Positions 38,474 through 48,010 of a DNA stretch of 64,000 bases are shown piece after piece (position 1 is the first letter of the stretch; every line of letters begins with the position of its first letter). This stretch comes from Bradyrhizobium embrapense (lineage in GTDB: Bacteria > Pseudomonadota > Alphaproteobacteria > Rhizobiales > Xanthobacteraceae). The stretch spans positions 310,001 through 374,000 of the forward strand of contig NZ_LFIP02000005.1 in assembly GCF_001189235.2 (NCBI RefSeq), written 5' to 3'. The notes under the pieces are model-generated. The model saw nothing but the letters and a program-made list of their open reading frames with translations, was not told where the DNA came from and did no database searches. Both the position numbers and the translations under genes were made by a program.

Positions 38474-39109
38474 TCACGCCCGCCGCGCCTCGAGCGCCAT
38501 CTTCATCGCAAGCCCGGCGAGCACCGTGCCCATCAGCCAGCGCTGCACCAGCAGCCAGGTCGGGCGGGTGCCGAGGAACACCGCGATCGAGCCGGCGGCG
38601 AGTGCGATCATCGCATTGACGCTGACGCTGATCACGATCTGGATCGAGCCGAGCGCGAGCGACTGCGTCAGCACGCTGCCACCGGCCGGATCGATGAACT
38701 GCGGCAGCAGCGCGAGATAGAGCATCGCGATCTTCGGGTTGAGCAGATTGGTCAGGAAGCCCATCGCGAACAATTTGCGCGGGCCGTCGACCTTCAGCGC
38801 CTTGACCTGGAACGGCGAGCGGCCGCCCGGCTTCAGCGCCTGCCATGCCAGCCAGAGCAGATAGGCGGCGCCGGCGAAGCGCAGCGCGTCATAGGCATAG
38901 GGAATAGCGAACAGCAGCGCGGTGATGCCGAATGCCGCGCACAGCATGTAGAACACGAAGCCGAGCGCGACGCCGCCGAGCGAGACGATGCCGGCCGCCG
39001 GCCCCTGCGTGATCGAGCGCGAGATCAGGTACATCATGTTCGGCCCCGGCGTCAGCACCATTCCGAGGCAGACGAGCGCAAAGCCGAGCAGAGCGGATGT
39101 GTGGGGCAT
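38474..39109 (-). CDS. LysE/RhtB family amino-acid exporter
   Basis: 211 aa, about six membrane helices. The family motif near the N-terminus is LTPGPNMMYLISRSITQGPA followed by GIVSLGGVALG, and GFLTNLLNPKIAMLYLALLP is the second conserved block. Members export amino acids or related compounds such as homoserine and threonine. The substrate here is unknown. The gene stands alone between the GST gene and a repeat. Confidence 0.92.
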   Translation of the reverse strand: MPHTSALLGFALVCLGMVLTPGPNMMYLISRSITQGPAAGIVSLGGVALGFVFYMLCAAFGITALLFAIPYAYDALRFAGAAYLLWLAWQALKPGGRSPFQVKALKVDGPRKLFAMGFLTNLLNPKIAMLYLALLPQFIDPAGGSVLTQSLALGSIQIVISVSVNAMIALAAGSIAVFLGTRPTWLLVQRWLMGTVLAGLAMKMALEARRA

Positions 39110-39215
39110 GACGGGTCTCGCAAGGGATACACGTTTTTAGCGTGTCGCCCGCTGAGCGGCCATGCAGGAATTGCTCTCGGAGCAATGTGGTTTGCACCTC
39201 ACCCGGTCTCTTGTC

Positions 39216-39317
39216 GTCATTCCGGGGCGTGCGAAGCACGAACCCGGAATCCATCAGGCGGCGTAATTTGTGGATGGATGGATTCCGGGTTCTCGCCTGC
39301 GGCGAGCCCCGGAATGA
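39216..39317. repeat. Palindromic repeat, GTCATTCCGGGGC family
   Basis: GTCATTCCGGGGCGTGCGAA and CCCGGAATCCATC are mirrored by GATGGATTCCGGG and GGCGAGCCCCGGAATGA. A related copy is at 59457-59585. It lies between the polA stop and the LysE gene. Confidence 0.85.
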
Positions 39318-39332
39318 AGGGAGAGGCGGACT

Positions 39333-42300
39333 CTAATGCGCCTCGTCCCAATTGTTGGCGGCGCGGGCGTCGACCTGCAGCGGCAGCGACAGGATCACCG
39401 CGGGGAAGGGCGCGTCCTGCATCACCTTCTGCACGACGGGCAGCGTCGCCGCGACCTCGTCGTTGGGCACCTCGAAGATCAGTTCGTCATGCACCTGCAG
39501 CAGCATCTGCGCCGAGAGCTTCTTCTCGGCGAGTGCGTCCTCGACCCGGATCATGGCGCGACGGATGATGTCGGCCGCGGTGCCCTGCAGCCGCGCGTTG
39601 ATCGCGGCACGCTCGTTGAAGGCGCGCACCGAGGCGTTCGACGCCTTGATGTCGGGGTAGTGCATCTTGCGGCCGAACAGCGTGGTGACATAGCCGTTGC
39701 GGCGGCACGAGTCCTTGGTCTCGTCCATATAGGCGCGGATGCCCGGGAAGCGCTCGAAATACTTCTTGATGTAGGCCGAGGCTTCCTCGCGCGCGATGCC
39801 GAGCTGGTTGGCGAGACCGAACGCCGAGATGCCGTAGATGATGCCGAAATTGATCGCCTTGGCTCTACGCCGCACCTCGCTCGGCATGTCCTTGATCGGC
39901 ACCCCGAACATTTCGGAGGCGGTCATGGCGTGAATGTCGAGCCCGTCGCGGAATGCCTGGCGCAGCACCGGCACGTCGGCGATCTCGGCGAGCAACCGCA
40001 GCTCGATCTGGGAGTAATCGGCCGACACCAGCTTGTGGCCGGGCGTTGCGATGAAGGCGCGGCGGATCTTGCGGCCGTCCTCGGTACGAACAGGGATGTT
40101 CTGCAAATTCGGCTCGTTCGACGACAGCCGGCCCGTGGTGGTCGCGGCCAGTGCGTAGGTCGTGTGCACGCGATGGGTCTGCGGATTGACGTAGGTCGGC
40201 AGCGCGTCGGTGTAGGTCGATTTCAGCTTCGAGACCTGGCGCCACTCAAGAATCTTCTTCGGGAATTCGTGGCCCTGCTCGGCGAGATCGTCGAGCACCT
40301 GCGCGGTGGTCGACCACGCGCCGGTCTTGGTCTTGGTGCCGCCGGGCAACCCCATCTTGCCGAAGATGATGTCGCCGATCTGCTTCGGGCTGCCGACATT
40401 GACTGGCTCGCCGGCGATCTCCTGGATCTCGGCCTCGACGCGCGCCGCGGTCTGGGCGAAATCGCCCGACAGTCGCGACAGCACCTGGCGGTCGATCGAG
40501 ATGCCGCGCCGCTCCATCCGCGCCAGCACCGAGACCAGCGGCCGCTCCAGCGTCTCGTAGACCGTCGTCATCCGTTCGGCGACGAGGCGCGGCTTCAGCA
40601 CGCGCCACAGCCGCAGGATCACGTCGGCGCTTTCGGCCGCGTATTCGGTCGCCTTGTCGATCGTGACCTGATCGAAGGTCAGCTTGCCCTTGCCGCTGCC
40701 GACGAGGCCGCCGTAATTGACTACGGCATGGCCGAACCAGCGCTCGGCGAGCGCCTCCAGCGCATGCGAGCCGCGGCCGGCATCGAGTGCGTAGGACATC
40801 AGCTGCGCGTCGTCGATGTTACGCAGCGTGATGCCGTGCTGCGCCAGCGTCACCGCGGTGAACTTGACGTTGAAGCCGACCTTCTGGATGCCGGCGGACT
40901 CCAATAGTGGCTTGAGCACCTTCAGCGCATCGGCGGTCTTGATCTGGCCGGGTGCGAGGCCGGCATCGAACAGCCCGGCGCCGCCGCCGGCCTCCCGGTG
41001 GCCGAGCGGGACGTAGCAGGTGTCGTTGGGCGCGACGGCAAGCGCCAGTCCCGCCAGCTCGGCCTGCATCGGGTCGATCGATTCCGACATCGCCTCGATC
41101 GCGACGGTGCCGTTGTCGTGCGCACGCGCAACGAAGGCGTTGAGCTGATCGAGATTGCCGATCGCCTGGTAGGCCTTGCGATCGAAGCCGATCTTGCGGA
41201 TCGCCTCGCCGCGGGCTTCGGCCAGCGTTGCCGGCGTGCCCTTCAGGCTGGAGTTCTTGTCGTCGCGCGCGCCGGTCGGCTTGGTCTTCGCCGGTGGTGC
41301 CGCGGCCGCTGTCGGCGCGTCGCCCGGTGTGGGCGTCACATCCGACGGCGGCAGCGGCGAGAACACGCTGGCGCCGCTCTTGTTGCCGGGATCGGCATCG
41401 ACATTGGCCGGATCGATCTGCGCATACTCGGCGACGCGGCGGGTGAGGGTGGAGAACTCCATCGCCTTGAGGAAGGCGATCAGCCGGCGCGAGTCGGGCT
41501 CGTGCACGGCGAGGTCGTCGAGCGGCACCTCGAGCTCGACCTTGTCGTCGAGCAGCACCAGCTGGCGCGAGATGCGCGCCTTCTCGGCATTCTCGAGCAG
41601 CGCCTCGCGCCGCTTCGGCTGCTTGATCTCGCCGGCGCGGAACAGCAGCTGGTCGAGGTCGCCATACTCGATGATCAGTTGTGCGGCGGTCTTGATGCCG
41701 ATGCCGGGCACACCGGGCACGTTGTCGGTGGAATCGCCGGCCAGCGCCTGCACCTCGACCACCTTCTCGGGCGGCACGCCGAATTTCTCGATCACCTCGT
41801 CGCGGCCGATGCGGCGATCCTTCATCGTGTCGTACATCACGACCTTGTCGTTGACGAGCTGCATCAGATCCTTGTCGGACGACACGATCGTCGTGGTGGC
41901 GCCGCGCTCGGTCGCGAGCCGCGCATAGGTCGCGATCAGGTCGTCGGCCTCGAAGCCAACCTGCTCGAGGCAGGGCAGCTCGAAGGCGCGCACCGCCTCG
42001 CGGATCAGAGCGAATTGCGGGATCAGATCGTCGGGCGCCGGCGGCCGGTGCGCCTTGTAGTCGGGATACAGCTTGTTGCGGAACGTAATCTCCGACTTGT
42101 CGAACACGATCGCCAGGTGGGTCGGCCGGTTGTCCTCCGGCATGTCGCGGAGCAGCTTCCACAGCATGTTGCAGAAGCCGAGCACGGCATTGACCTGCAG
42201 CCCGTCGGACTTGCGGTTCAGCGGCGGCAGCGCGTGATAGGCGCGGAAGATGTAGCCCGACCCGTCGACCAAAAAGATATGGTCGCCCTTGGCCGCCGGC

Positions 42301-42371
42301 TTGGCGGCGACGGGCTTGGCTGCGGTCTTCGGGGCGGGCTTGGCGGGGTCTTTGGAGGCTGTTTTCGGCAT
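39333..42371 (-). CDS. polA: DNA polymerase I, with 3'-5' exonuclease site residues replaced
   Basis: 1012 aa, longer than the 928 aa of E. coli because of an Ala/Lys/Pro N-terminus and a linker (about 325-380). The 5' nuclease domain (about 30-310) is intact: LVDGSGYIFRAYHAL, VGFEADDLIATYA, SSDKDLMQLV and GDSTDNVPGVPGIG. The polymerase domain is intact: motif A SADYSQIELRLLAE, motif B RRRAKAINFGIIYGIS and motif C VHDELIFE. In the exonuclease domain, Exo I reads VAIEAMSESIDP (E426 and M428 at the places of the catalytic D and E). Exo II reads NVKFTAV (T505 for D). Exo III reads YAAESADV (S581 for D). Proofreading is therefore probably absent. Confidence 0.96.
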   Translation of the reverse strand: MPKTASKDPAKPAPKTAAKPVAAKPAAKGDHIFLVDGSGYIFRAYHALPPLNRKSDGLQVNAVLGFCNMLWKLLRDMPEDNRPTHLAIVFDKSEITFRNKLYPDYKAHRPPAPDDLIPQFALIREAVRAFELPCLEQVGFEADDLIATYARLATERGATTTIVSSDKDLMQLVNDKVVMYDTMKDRRIGRDEVIEKFGVPPEKVVEVQALAGDSTDNVPGVPGIGIKTAAQLIIEYGDLDQLLFRAGEIKQPKRREALLENAEKARISRQLVLLDDKVELEVPLDDLAVHEPDSRRLIAFLKAMEFSTLTRRVAEYAQIDPANVDADPGNKSGASVFSPLPPSDVTPTPGDAPTAAAAPPAKTKPTGARDDKNSSLKGTPATLAEARGEAIRKIGFDRKAYQAIGNLDQLNAFVARAHDNGTVAIEAMSESIDPMQAELAGLALAVAPNDTCYVPLGHREAGGGAGLFDAGLAPGQIKTADALKVLKPLLESAGIQKVGFNVKFTAVTLAQHGITLRNIDDAQLMSYALDAGRGSHALEALAERWFGHAVVNYGGLVGSGKGKLTFDQVTIDKATEYAAESADVILRLWRVLKPRLVAERMTTVYETLERPLVSVLARMERRGISIDRQVLSRLSGDFAQTAARVEAEIQEIAGEPVNVGSPKQIGDIIFGKMGLPGGTKTKTGAWSTTAQVLDDLAEQGHEFPKKILEWRQVSKLKSTYTDALPTYVNPQTHRVHTTYALAATTTGRLSSNEPNLQNIPVRTEDGRKIRRAFIATPGHKLVSADYSQIELRLLAEIADVPVLRQAFRDGLDIHAMTASEMFGVPIKDMPSEVRRRAKAINFGIIYGISAFGLANQLGIAREEASAYIKKYFERFPGIRAYMDETKDSCRRNGYVTTLFGRKMHYPDIKASNASVRAFNERAAINARLQGTAADIIRRAMIRVEDALAEKKLSAQMLLQVHDELIFEVPNDEVAATLPVVQKVMQDAPFPAVILSLPLQVDARAANNWDEAH

Positions 42372-42446
42372 GGCCGAAACTTAGGGATTTTTGCGCGGAT
42401 TGACAGCCTTAGTGTCGTTGAATCCGCCCGCGCCACACAACGATTT

Positions 42447-42471
42447 GTCGTCCTGGCTTGGCCAGGACGAC
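42447..42471. repeat. Hairpin repeat GTCGTCCTGGC-TTG-GCCAGGACGAC
   Basis: A perfect 11-bp stem with a three-base loop, the second copy of the element at 35289. It lies between the response-regulator stop (42483) and the polA start (42371). It has no T-tract in either direction. Confidence 0.75.
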
Positions 42472-42482
42472 GTCGAGAAAGA

Positions 42483-43220
42483 CTACGCCTTGTCCCCGGT
42501 CGGGGAGAACAGGTAGCCGCCGCCGCGGATGGTGCGGATCACTGACGGCTTGGTCGGGTCGAATTCGATCTTGCGGCGGATGCGCATGATGCGCAGGTCG
42601 ACGGCGCGGTCGAAGGCCTCGGCGTCGCGGGCATTGGCGAGTTCCAGGAGCCGCTCGCGCGACAGCACGCGCTTCGGATTGGCGGCGAACACCTTGAGCA
42701 GGCCGAATTCGGAGGCCGTCAGCGGGTGCTCATTGCCCTCGTCGTCGCGCAGCGCCTGGGCCTCGAGATCGAGCCATTTGGTGCCGAACCGCACCAGCTG
42801 CTCCTTTTCGGCCTTGGCGCTGGAAGGTTCCGGCGCGGCCGTCTTCGCCGGCCCGCTCCGCCGCAGCACCGAGCGGATGCGCGCCATCAGCTCGCGCAAT
42901 TCGCAGGGTTTTGCCACGTAGTCGTCGGCGCCGAGCTCGAGCCCGACCACACGGTCGATCGGGCTGGCAGTAGCTGTCAGCATGATGACGGGGACGTTGA
43001 TCTTGCTCTTGAGGTCGCGAATGATCGACAGACCATCCTCCTCGGGCATGTTGAGGTCCAGCACCACGAGATCGGGCGTGTTGCTCTCGATCTCCTTGCG
43101 CAGGCTCTTGCCGCCGTCGCACAGCGTCACGCCGAAGCCGTGCATCTTGAGGTAATCGCCGACCATCTCGCGGGCCGGCGCCTCATCGTCGACGATGAAG
43201 ATATGCGGGTTCTGGTTCAT
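42483..43220 (-). CDS. OmpR-type response regulator
   Basis: 245 aa. The receiver domain has VDDE (10-13), phospho-acceptor Asp55 (LVVLDLNMPEEDG) and Lys in VAKPCELREL. A linker of about 25 residues leads to a winged-helix domain with RAVDLRIMRIRRKIE and RTIRGGGYLFSP. The ATG at 43220 overlaps the stop of the upstream kinase gene by four bases, so the two are co-translated. The kinase is the obvious partner. The open frame extends to 43934 only as a shadow of the kinase gene. Its targets are unknown. Confidence 0.95.
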   Translation of the reverse strand: MNQNPHIFIVDDEAPAREMVGDYLKMHGFGVTLCDGGKSLRKEIESNTPDLVVLDLNMPEEDGLSIIRDLKSKINVPVIMLTATASPIDRVVGLELGADDYVAKPCELRELMARIRSVLRRSGPAKTAAPEPSSAKAEKEQLVRFGTKWLDLEAQALRDDEGNEHPLTASEFGLLKVFAANPKRVLSRERLLELANARDAEAFDRAVDLRIMRIRRKIEFDPTKPSVIRTIRGGGYLFSPTGDKA

Positions 43221-44962
43221 GTCTCTGTCGCCGGCAGTGTAACCGTAAAGGTTGACCCCTGTCCGGGGCCCGGGCTCTGGGCGGTCACATGGCCGCCATG
43301 CATGTCGATGATGCGCTTGACGATGGACAGGCCGAGCCCGGTCGAGCTTTCGCCCGCGGTCGGCTTGGCCGACAGCCGCTGGAACCGGCCGAACAGCCGG
43401 CCGAGATCCTCGGGGCTGAGGCCGGGACCCTGGTCGGCGATCCGGATCACGGTGTCGTCGCCCTCGTGGCTGACCGCGATCGTGATCTTGCCGCCGATCG
43501 GCGAGTACTTGATGGCGTTGCTGACGAGGTTGTCGATCGCCTCGCGGATCCGGTCGGCATCGCACATCGTGACGAAATGCTGCGGCCCCGAGACCGAGAT
43601 GCTCTGCTGCTTGTTGACCGCCGAGGGCAGATTGGCCTCGGTGACCTCGTTGACGAGCGCCGCGACGTCGACCGGCTCGCGGCGGATGGTGATGTCGAAG
43701 GCGTCGGCCATCGCATCCGAGATCAAATGGTCGACCATCGAGGTCAGCCGCCTGGTGGCGTCCCTGATGTGCTCGACCTGGGCGGTGACGTTCTCCTTCG
43801 GCGAGCCGGCGCCGATCAGTTCGGTCAGCATCTCGGTGCGGCCGAGGATCACGCCGAGCGGGTTCTTCAGGTCGTGGGCGACGGTGCCGAGGATCTCGTT
43901 CTTGAAGCCGTTGGCGCGCTGCAGCCGCAGCCATTGCGCCGACAGCCGCCGGTTGGCCTGGCTCAGCGCGCGGGTGCGCTGCGCGACACGGTCCTCGAGC
44001 TGGGTGTTGGCCTCGTGCAGCTGCTGGTACAGGATCACGTTGTCGAACGCGATCGACAGCCGGCTGGAGAAGATCTCGACCAGCGCACGGTCGGTGTCGG
44101 AGAGCTGCCGCTCGGCCTGCAGCAGCACCACGACCTCGCGGCCGCTGCCGGTGCGCGAATAGAGCACGCTGCGGTGGTCGGCGAACTCGTTCTTGCGGCG
44201 CTGAAATGCTTCCTCGACCATGTGCCGCAAATCGGCATCGAGCGCCTTCGACGAGGTCGTGCCGATGAAGCGGCTGTAGCAGCCCGAGCAGGCCAGCACC
44301 GAGAAATCACAGGCGGCGGCGTTGCCGTCGTCGCGCAGCACCAGGATCCCCGCGCAATCGACATTGAGCAGCGAGGCGAGTTGCGTCAGCACGCCCTCGG
44401 CCAGCCGCTGCATCGACTTGAAGTCGTACAGCGTCGAGGCCGCGTCGATGATGATCTCGAGCCCGCGCCTGGTCTGCACCATGCGCTCGAGCTGCTGATA
44501 GCTGCGCAGCGCCGCGGTCAGCGAGGTGAACAGCTTGTCGGCGGTGAGCTCGGTCTTCGCCTTGTAGTCGTTGATGTCGTATTGCACGATGACGCGCCGC
44601 TCCGGCGCCTGGCCGGGCTGGCCGGTGCGCAGGATGATGCGCACGGTCTCGTTCCTGATCTCGTTGCGGATGTATTCGACGAGCTCGAGGCCGGCGACGT
44701 CGGTCTCCATGATGACATCGAGCAGCACGGCCGCGATGTCGGGGTTGTCGCGCATCAGCGTGCGGCCTTCGGCCGCAGAGTAGGCCGACAGGATCTCCAG
44801 CGTCGCGCCGTTCAGATTGTAGTCGCTGAGCGCAAAACGGGTGCCTTCATGGACGGCGTGATCGTCGTCGATCACGGCGATCTTCCATTTCCGTACCGGC
44901 GAGTCCTCCGGGGGGCTCTCGGTGTCGTCGATCAGTTGGAGGACATCGTCCTGTTCGGCCAT
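43217..44962 (-). CDS. Receiver - DUF3369 - histidine kinase hybrid
   Basis: 581 aa, cytosolic. An N-terminal receiver-like domain (about 26-155) has IDDDH (31-35) and Asp82 in VLLDVIMETD. A DUF3369/GAF-like sensor region (about 160-315) with CAGILVL and ACSGCYSRF follows, then a coiled coil and a HisKA domain with His363 in GTVAHDLKNPLGVIL. The HATPase has NLVSNAIKYS, DQGPGLS and STGLGLSI. A receiver ahead of a kinase suggests that it is itself controlled by another kinase, most simply the product of the upstream overlapping gene. It starts 31 bp inside that gene. Confidence 0.93.
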   Translation of the reverse strand: MAEQDDVLQLIDDTESPPEDSPVRKWKIAVIDDDHAVHEGTRFALSDYNLNGATLEILSAYSAAEGRTLMRDNPDIAAVLLDVIMETDVAGLELVEYIRNEIRNETVRIILRTGQPGQAPERRVIVQYDINDYKAKTELTADKLFTSLTAALRSYQQLERMVQTRRGLEIIIDAASTLYDFKSMQRLAEGVLTQLASLLNVDCAGILVLRDDGNAAACDFSVLACSGCYSRFIGTTSSKALDADLRHMVEEAFQRRKNEFADHRSVLYSRTGSGREVVVLLQAERQLSDTDRALVEIFSSRLSIAFDNVILYQQLHEANTQLEDRVAQRTRALSQANRRLSAQWLRLQRANGFKNEILGTVAHDLKNPLGVILGRTEMLTELIGAGSPKENVTAQVEHIRDATRRLTSMVDHLISDAMADAFDITIRREPVDVAALVNEVTEANLPSAVNKQQSISVSGPQHFVTMCDADRIREAIDNLVSNAIKYSPIGGKITIAVSHEGDDTVIRIADQGPGLSPEDLGRLFGRFQRLSAKPTAGESSTGLGLSIVKRIIDMHGGHVTAQSPGPGQGSTFTVTLPATET

Positions 44963-47013
44963 TGACTGGTTCCGTCGGCTGCTGCGTCAGTGATCGTCGG
45001 CTCGCCCTTGGCGATCCTGGGCATGATAATGCGAAAAGTGGTGCCTTGTCCTACCCTTGACTCCAGCATCATGCGTCCGCCGAGCTGCTGGGTGACGAGG
45101 TTATAGACGATATGCAGGCCGAGGCCCGTGCCACCTTCGTTGCGGCGTGTCGTAAAGAACGGGTCGAACGCCTGTCGCTGCACGTCCGGCGTCATGCCAG
45201 CCCCGTCGTCCGCGAAGATGATCTCGACATCATCGGTGCCACGGCCACGCGCCGAGATCGTGATGTTGCCCGAGCGGCCGTCGGCAAAGGCATGATTGAC
45301 GGCGTTGAGGAAAAGATTGGTTAAGATCTGCCCATAGGCGCCGGGATAGCCATCGATCAGGAGCCCATCGGGCACATCGACGGACAGCGCGATCGCCGCC
45401 TTCTTCAGCACCGGCCGCAGGCTCGCCACGATCTGGTCGGTCGCTTCGCTCAAGGCGAACTGGCGGCGTTCGGCATGCGAGCGATCGACCGCGACCTGCT
45501 TGAACGACTGGATCAGTTCGCCGGCGCGCTGCAGGTTCGAGACCAGTTGCTGCGATGCGTCACGCGATGCGCGCACGAATTCGTCGAGCCTGGAGCGGCG
45601 CAGCGGCTCGGTCTTGAGGTCGTTCTCGAACATCTCGCTGCGGCGGGCAAAGCTCGAGGCGACCGTCAGGCTGATGCCGATCGGATTGTTGACCTCGTGG
45701 GCGACGCCGGCAACGAGGCCGCCGAGCGCGGCGAGGCGTTCGGCATCGATCAGGTTCTGCTGCGCGGTGTTGAGCTCGAGCAGCGCGCTCTCGGCCTTTT
45801 CCTTGGCGGTGCGCAGCTCGTCCTCGGTCTTGCGCTTGGCGATGGCGTTCTCGCGGAACACCTCGACCGCGCGCGCCATGGCGCCGACCTCGTCCTTGGC
45901 CGACGTGCCCTGCACCGGCCGGTCGAGGTCTCCCGAGGTGATCGCGCGCATTGCGGTCAGGATCTGCGCCAGCGGCAGGCGGATCGACAATGCGATCATC
46001 ACGCCCGCCGACATGATGACGCCGAGGAAGATCACGGCGATCGACAGCACCCGGCGCGAGATCGACGTCAGCGTCCTGTCGAAGGTCTCCTGCGCCTTCT
46101 GCTCGCGCTGGCGCATCTTCACCGAGAGATCGTCGATCGCGCCGATCGCATCGGCCTGGCTGGCGTCGATCGAGTTGCGCAAGAGATCGGTGCGGTTGGT
46201 GAGCTGTTCGCTGAGCTTGGCGAGCCCGTCGCGCAGCTCGGCGGTCTTGACCTTGAGCCGCGCCAGCGCCATGCGCTGCAGATCGTTCTCGGCCAGATCG
46301 GTCATGACAGGGATCGTCCTCTCGATGGTATCGATGTTGCGGCGGGCTTCCTCGGCCGACGAGGAGGCGAGCGAGAGGTAGTAGGCGTTGGCGGCGACCA
46401 GGAGCGAGGTGAAGGCCTCGCGCGACTTGCCGAGCGCGGGCCAGATCAGCGCGTCGCGATGGCCGGTGGCGCCCTCGATGATCGAATAGAGGCCGGCCAT
46501 GTCCTTGGTCGGCGTCAGCACCTCTTCGTCATAGGTCTTGGAGATCCTGGTCTGCACGGTGCGCAATTCACCGAAGCCGTCGAGGAAGCGGCTGGTGACG
46601 CGCTCCAGCTGCTCGACCGAGCCCGACAGCATTGGGTCGGTCGAGGCCCGGTTGGTCAGCGTGCCGAGCACGGCCTCGCGGAGCAGCAGGATTTCCGCGA
46701 ACAGGTCCGGGCTCGGCTGGTTGATGTAGCGATGGATCAGGTTCTGCAGGCGGCTGGTCTCGCTTTCCAGCTTGGCCAGGATCTTGTCGGATTCCCGCAC
46801 CTGGCGGACATCGTCCCAGGCCGAGCCGAGCACCTTCGAGCCGTTCCAGATCAGCACCGCGAGCACCACCACGACGGCCGAATTGAGCAGCGCGATCGAG
46901 AGGATGCGCCAGCGGATCGGCACCGCGCGCAGCAACTGGACGATGCGGAAACGGCCCTGCGGCCCAAAGGCCGCCCGCCGTCGCATCGTCCCGTCCTGTT
47001 TGGGCGCGTCCAA
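44932..47013 (-). CDS. Membrane sensor histidine kinase with HAMP domain
   Basis: 693 aa. TM1 (about 36-57), a long helical periplasmic region (about 58-320), TM2 (about 322-345) and a HAMP domain (about 346-400) precede a coiled coil. The HisKA has His439 in VAGVAHEVNNPIGISL. The HATPase has N-box NLFLNAVNHAF, G1 DDGAGMT and G2 GGTGLGLHIV. The HEVNNP H-box is that of the NtrB/DctB-like group. The gene begins seven bases after the TRAP binding-protein gene, which suggests that the binding protein delivers the ligand to this sensor. Confidence 0.93.
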   Translation of the reverse strand: MDAPKQDGTMRRRAAFGPQGRFRIVQLLRAVPIRWRILSIALLNSAVVVVLAVLIWNGSKVLGSAWDDVRQVRESDKILAKLESETSRLQNLIHRYINQPSPDLFAEILLLREAVLGTLTNRASTDPMLSGSVEQLERVTSRFLDGFGELRTVQTRISKTYDEEVLTPTKDMAGLYSIIEGATGHRDALIWPALGKSREAFTSLLVAANAYYLSLASSSAEEARRNIDTIERTIPVMTDLAENDLQRMALARLKVKTAELRDGLAKLSEQLTNRTDLLRNSIDASQADAIGAIDDLSVKMRQREQKAQETFDRTLTSISRRVLSIAVIFLGVIMSAGVMIALSIRLPLAQILTAMRAITSGDLDRPVQGTSAKDEVGAMARAVEVFRENAIAKRKTEDELRTAKEKAESALLELNTAQQNLIDAERLAALGGLVAGVAHEVNNPIGISLTVASSFARRSEMFENDLKTEPLRRSRLDEFVRASRDASQQLVSNLQRAGELIQSFKQVAVDRSHAERRQFALSEATDQIVASLRPVLKKAAIALSVDVPDGLLIDGYPGAYGQILTNLFLNAVNHAFADGRSGNITISARGRGTDDVEIIFADDGAGMTPDVQRQAFDPFFTTRRNEGGTGLGLHIVYNLVTQQLGGRMMLESRVGQGTTFRIIMPRIAKGEPTITDAAADGTSQWPNRTMSSN

Positions 47014-47020
47014 GATCCGG

Positions 47021-48010
47021 TCACTCCACGTTGCGGATGCGTTCGATCAGCGCTGCTATTGCCGGATCGCGCTCCGCCTTGGCATAGATGCCGGCCATCG
47101 CCGCCTCGAACGGCTTGCGGTCGAAATCGGTCACGACCGTGACGCCGGCCAGCTCCGCCTGCTTGCGCGAGCGCTCCTCGAGCTCACGCCACTTCTCGCG
47201 CATGTAAAGACTGGAGCGCTGCGCGGCCTCGCGGAAGATGATCTGCTCGTCCGGCGTCAGGCTGGCCCAGGCCTTGCGCGACATCACCAGCACTTCGGGG
47301 CTCACGGTGTGCCGGGTCAGGGTGTAGTAGCCGGCGTATTTGTAGTGGCCGGTGGTGACGAAGGACGGCCAGTTGTTCTCGGCGCCATCGATCAGCCGGT
47401 TGGCGAGCCCGGTCTGCACCTGGCCGTAGGCCATCTCGACCGGCTGGGCGCCGAGCGCGCGGATCATGTCCGACATCTGTTCGGATTGCTGCACCCGCAG
47501 CCGCAGCCCCCTGAGGTCGTCGAGCGAGCGCACCGGGCGGACGCTGTTGTAGATCGAGCGGGCGCCGGAATCGTAGAAGGTCAGCCCGACGAAGCCGTGG
47601 GCCTCGAGGCTGTTCAGGATGTCGTTGCCGATCGGTCCATCCAGCACATGCTGCAGGTGCTCAAGGGATCGAAACAGGAACGGCATCGCCAGCACGTTCA
47701 CGGAAGGCACCATGGTTCCGATCAGCGCGACATTGGTCCGGTTCAGATCGATGGCGCCGGCCCGGGTCTGCTCCAGCGTCTCCTTTTCCTCGCCGAGCTG
47801 ACGGGAATGGAAGACCACGATGCGGTGCCGGCCGCCGGTGCGCTCGGTGATCAGGCGGTCCATGTAATTCAGCGCCTGGACCGTCGGATAGTCTTCATTC
47901 TGGGTATCGGCGGTGCGGAATTCGCGCGCAAAACCACTCGCCGAGACCGCTGTGCATAACAGCGCGACGGCAAGCGTTATTGTCCGCGAAAGGCCGGCGC
48001 GGCGGTACAC
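47021..48010 (-). CDS. TRAP-type solute-binding protein (DctP family), lone
   Basis: 329 aa. A signal peptide (LSRTITLAVALLCTAVSASGFA) precedes a DctP fold: QLGEEKETLEQTRAGAIDLN, LAMPFLFRSLEHLQHVLDG, GLRLRVQQSEQMSDMIRALG, PVEMAYGQVQTGLANRLIDG and AENNWPSF. The Arg of LRVQQ normally binds the substrate carboxylate, so an organic acid ligand is likely. No DctQ or DctM membrane subunits are encoded nearby. Instead, two kinases and a response regulator follow in the same operon. The probable job is sensing and not import. Confidence 0.92.
   Translation of the reverse strand: MYRRAGLSRTITLAVALLCTAVSASGFAREFRTADTQNEDYPTVQALNYMDRLITERTGGRHRIVVFHSRQLGEEKETLEQTRAGAIDLNRTNVALIGTMVPSVNVLAMPFLFRSLEHLQHVLDGPIGNDILNSLEAHGFVGLTFYDSGARSIYNSVRPVRSLDDLRGLRLRVQQSEQMSDMIRALGAQPVEMAYGQVQTGLANRLIDGAENNWPSFVTTGHYKYAGYYTLTRHTVSPEVLVMSRKAWASLTPDEQIIFREAAQRSSLYMREKWRELEERSRKQAELAGVTVVTDFDRKPFEAAMAGIYAKAERDPAIAALIERIRNVE

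Noticed and set aside
43221..43934. Upstream extension of the response regulator open frame to 43934
   Set aside because: The extra residues are low-complexity and overlap the kinase gene out of frame. The ATG at 43220 starts the canonical receiver.
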